From positions 1 through 64,000 of the forward strand of contig NZ_JBBPHP010000033.1 of the NCBI RefSeq assembly GCF_038039535.1: a stretch of 64,000 nt of DNA, in the 5' to 3' direction. Shown here in pieces: positions 63,870 to 64,000 of the stretch (the stretch's first letter is position 1; each line of letters starts with the position of its first letter). A program made the position numbers and the translations under genes. The stretch is from Catalinimonas sp038039535 (lineage in GTDB: Bacteria > Bacteroidota > Bacteroidia > Cytophagales > Cyclobacteriaceae). The notes under the pieces were generated by a model. That model was not told the origin of the DNA and did not search any database. It worked only from the letters and a program-made list of their open reading frames with translations.

Positions 63870-64000
63870 TTTTCTTAATGGTAGGTTTAAAACTTAACCT
63901 CAGGCTTCGTGCTTCCACGAGCATGAATACCGATTAATCGCTTCAGCCTAATCACTAAAAACAGGCCTGCATTAAAAGTTTTATCTTTATTGAACAGGGT

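Noticed and set aside
63915..63945. Hairpin-like GCTTCGTG / CACGAGC after the last sulfatase
   Set aside because: The stem is short with a bulge and no T tract follows; too weak to call a terminator.
1..64000. CRISPR array, tRNA, rRNA, prophage or insertion sequence
   Set aside because: No regular repeat-spacer pattern, no cloverleaf-like GC-rich segment, no transposase or integrase motif was found in the frames inspected.

Overview
The window reads as one piece of a Bacteroidota chromosome, most likely a marine or algae-associated Cytophagales. The grounds are two SusC/SusD pairs, an ECF sigma / FecR / STN-SusC signalling set, lipoproteins with a Cys right after the hydrophobic segment, few Shine-Dalgarno sites, and planctomycete-style PSD1/DUF1501 and sulfatase genes of a kind also found in this order. 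The species is not determined. No rRNA, tRNA, CRISPR array or intact insertion sequence was seen.

Layout. 1-756: 3' end of a carbon starvation (CstA) transporter gene, cut by the window edge. 1143-6584 (minus): tripartite RND efflux operon (adaptor, pump, TolC-like channel) with overlapping genes. 7385-9607: soluble GAF/triple-PAS signalling protein with no output domain, ending at a perfect bidirectional hairpin terminator. 9683-18501 (minus strand, transcribed leftward): SusC, SusD, a large FG-GAP/ASPIC lipoprotein, and at its 3' end a broken PepSY-type membrane gene. 18982-20568 (minus): sulfatase, preceded by what looks like the last 25 codons of a lost SusD gene. 20999-21901 (minus): AraC regulator, divergent from a long plus-strand operon (21977-38183): sugar porter, DUF5107-TPR protein, GH2, PSD1-type cytochrome protein, DUF1501 Tat protein, Tat-exported TIM-barrel protein, GH36 alpha-galactosidase, aldose 1-epimerase. 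38813-50746: ECF sigma factor, second FG-GAP/ASPIC lipoprotein, FecR anti-sigma, STN-containing SusC, SusD, DUF3823 lipoprotein. 50853-63869: a run of catabolic genes: ThuA/beta-propeller/HEAT/cupredoxin fusion, second ThuA protein, atypical Gfo/Idh/MocA protein, sugar 3-epimerase-like TIM barrel, unrecognised exported protein with PHP-like metal motifs, a Tm-1-like pair (UPF0261 plus TIM barrel), and a second sulfatase. The last 131 bases hold no gene that I can see.

How it may work together (inference). The two SusCD systems would capture an oligosaccharide at the outer membrane, the sulfatases would remove sulfate esters, GH2 and GH36 would release galactose-type sugars, the epimerase and MFS porter would handle the monosaccharide, and AraC and the FecI/FecR relay would sense it. 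The right-hand cluster resembles an oxidative glycan route (dehydrogenation to keto-sugars, then TIM-barrel and ThuA chemistry), with a copper protein domain instead of the usual cytochrome as electron acceptor. This cluster is the best candidate in the window for an undescribed system.
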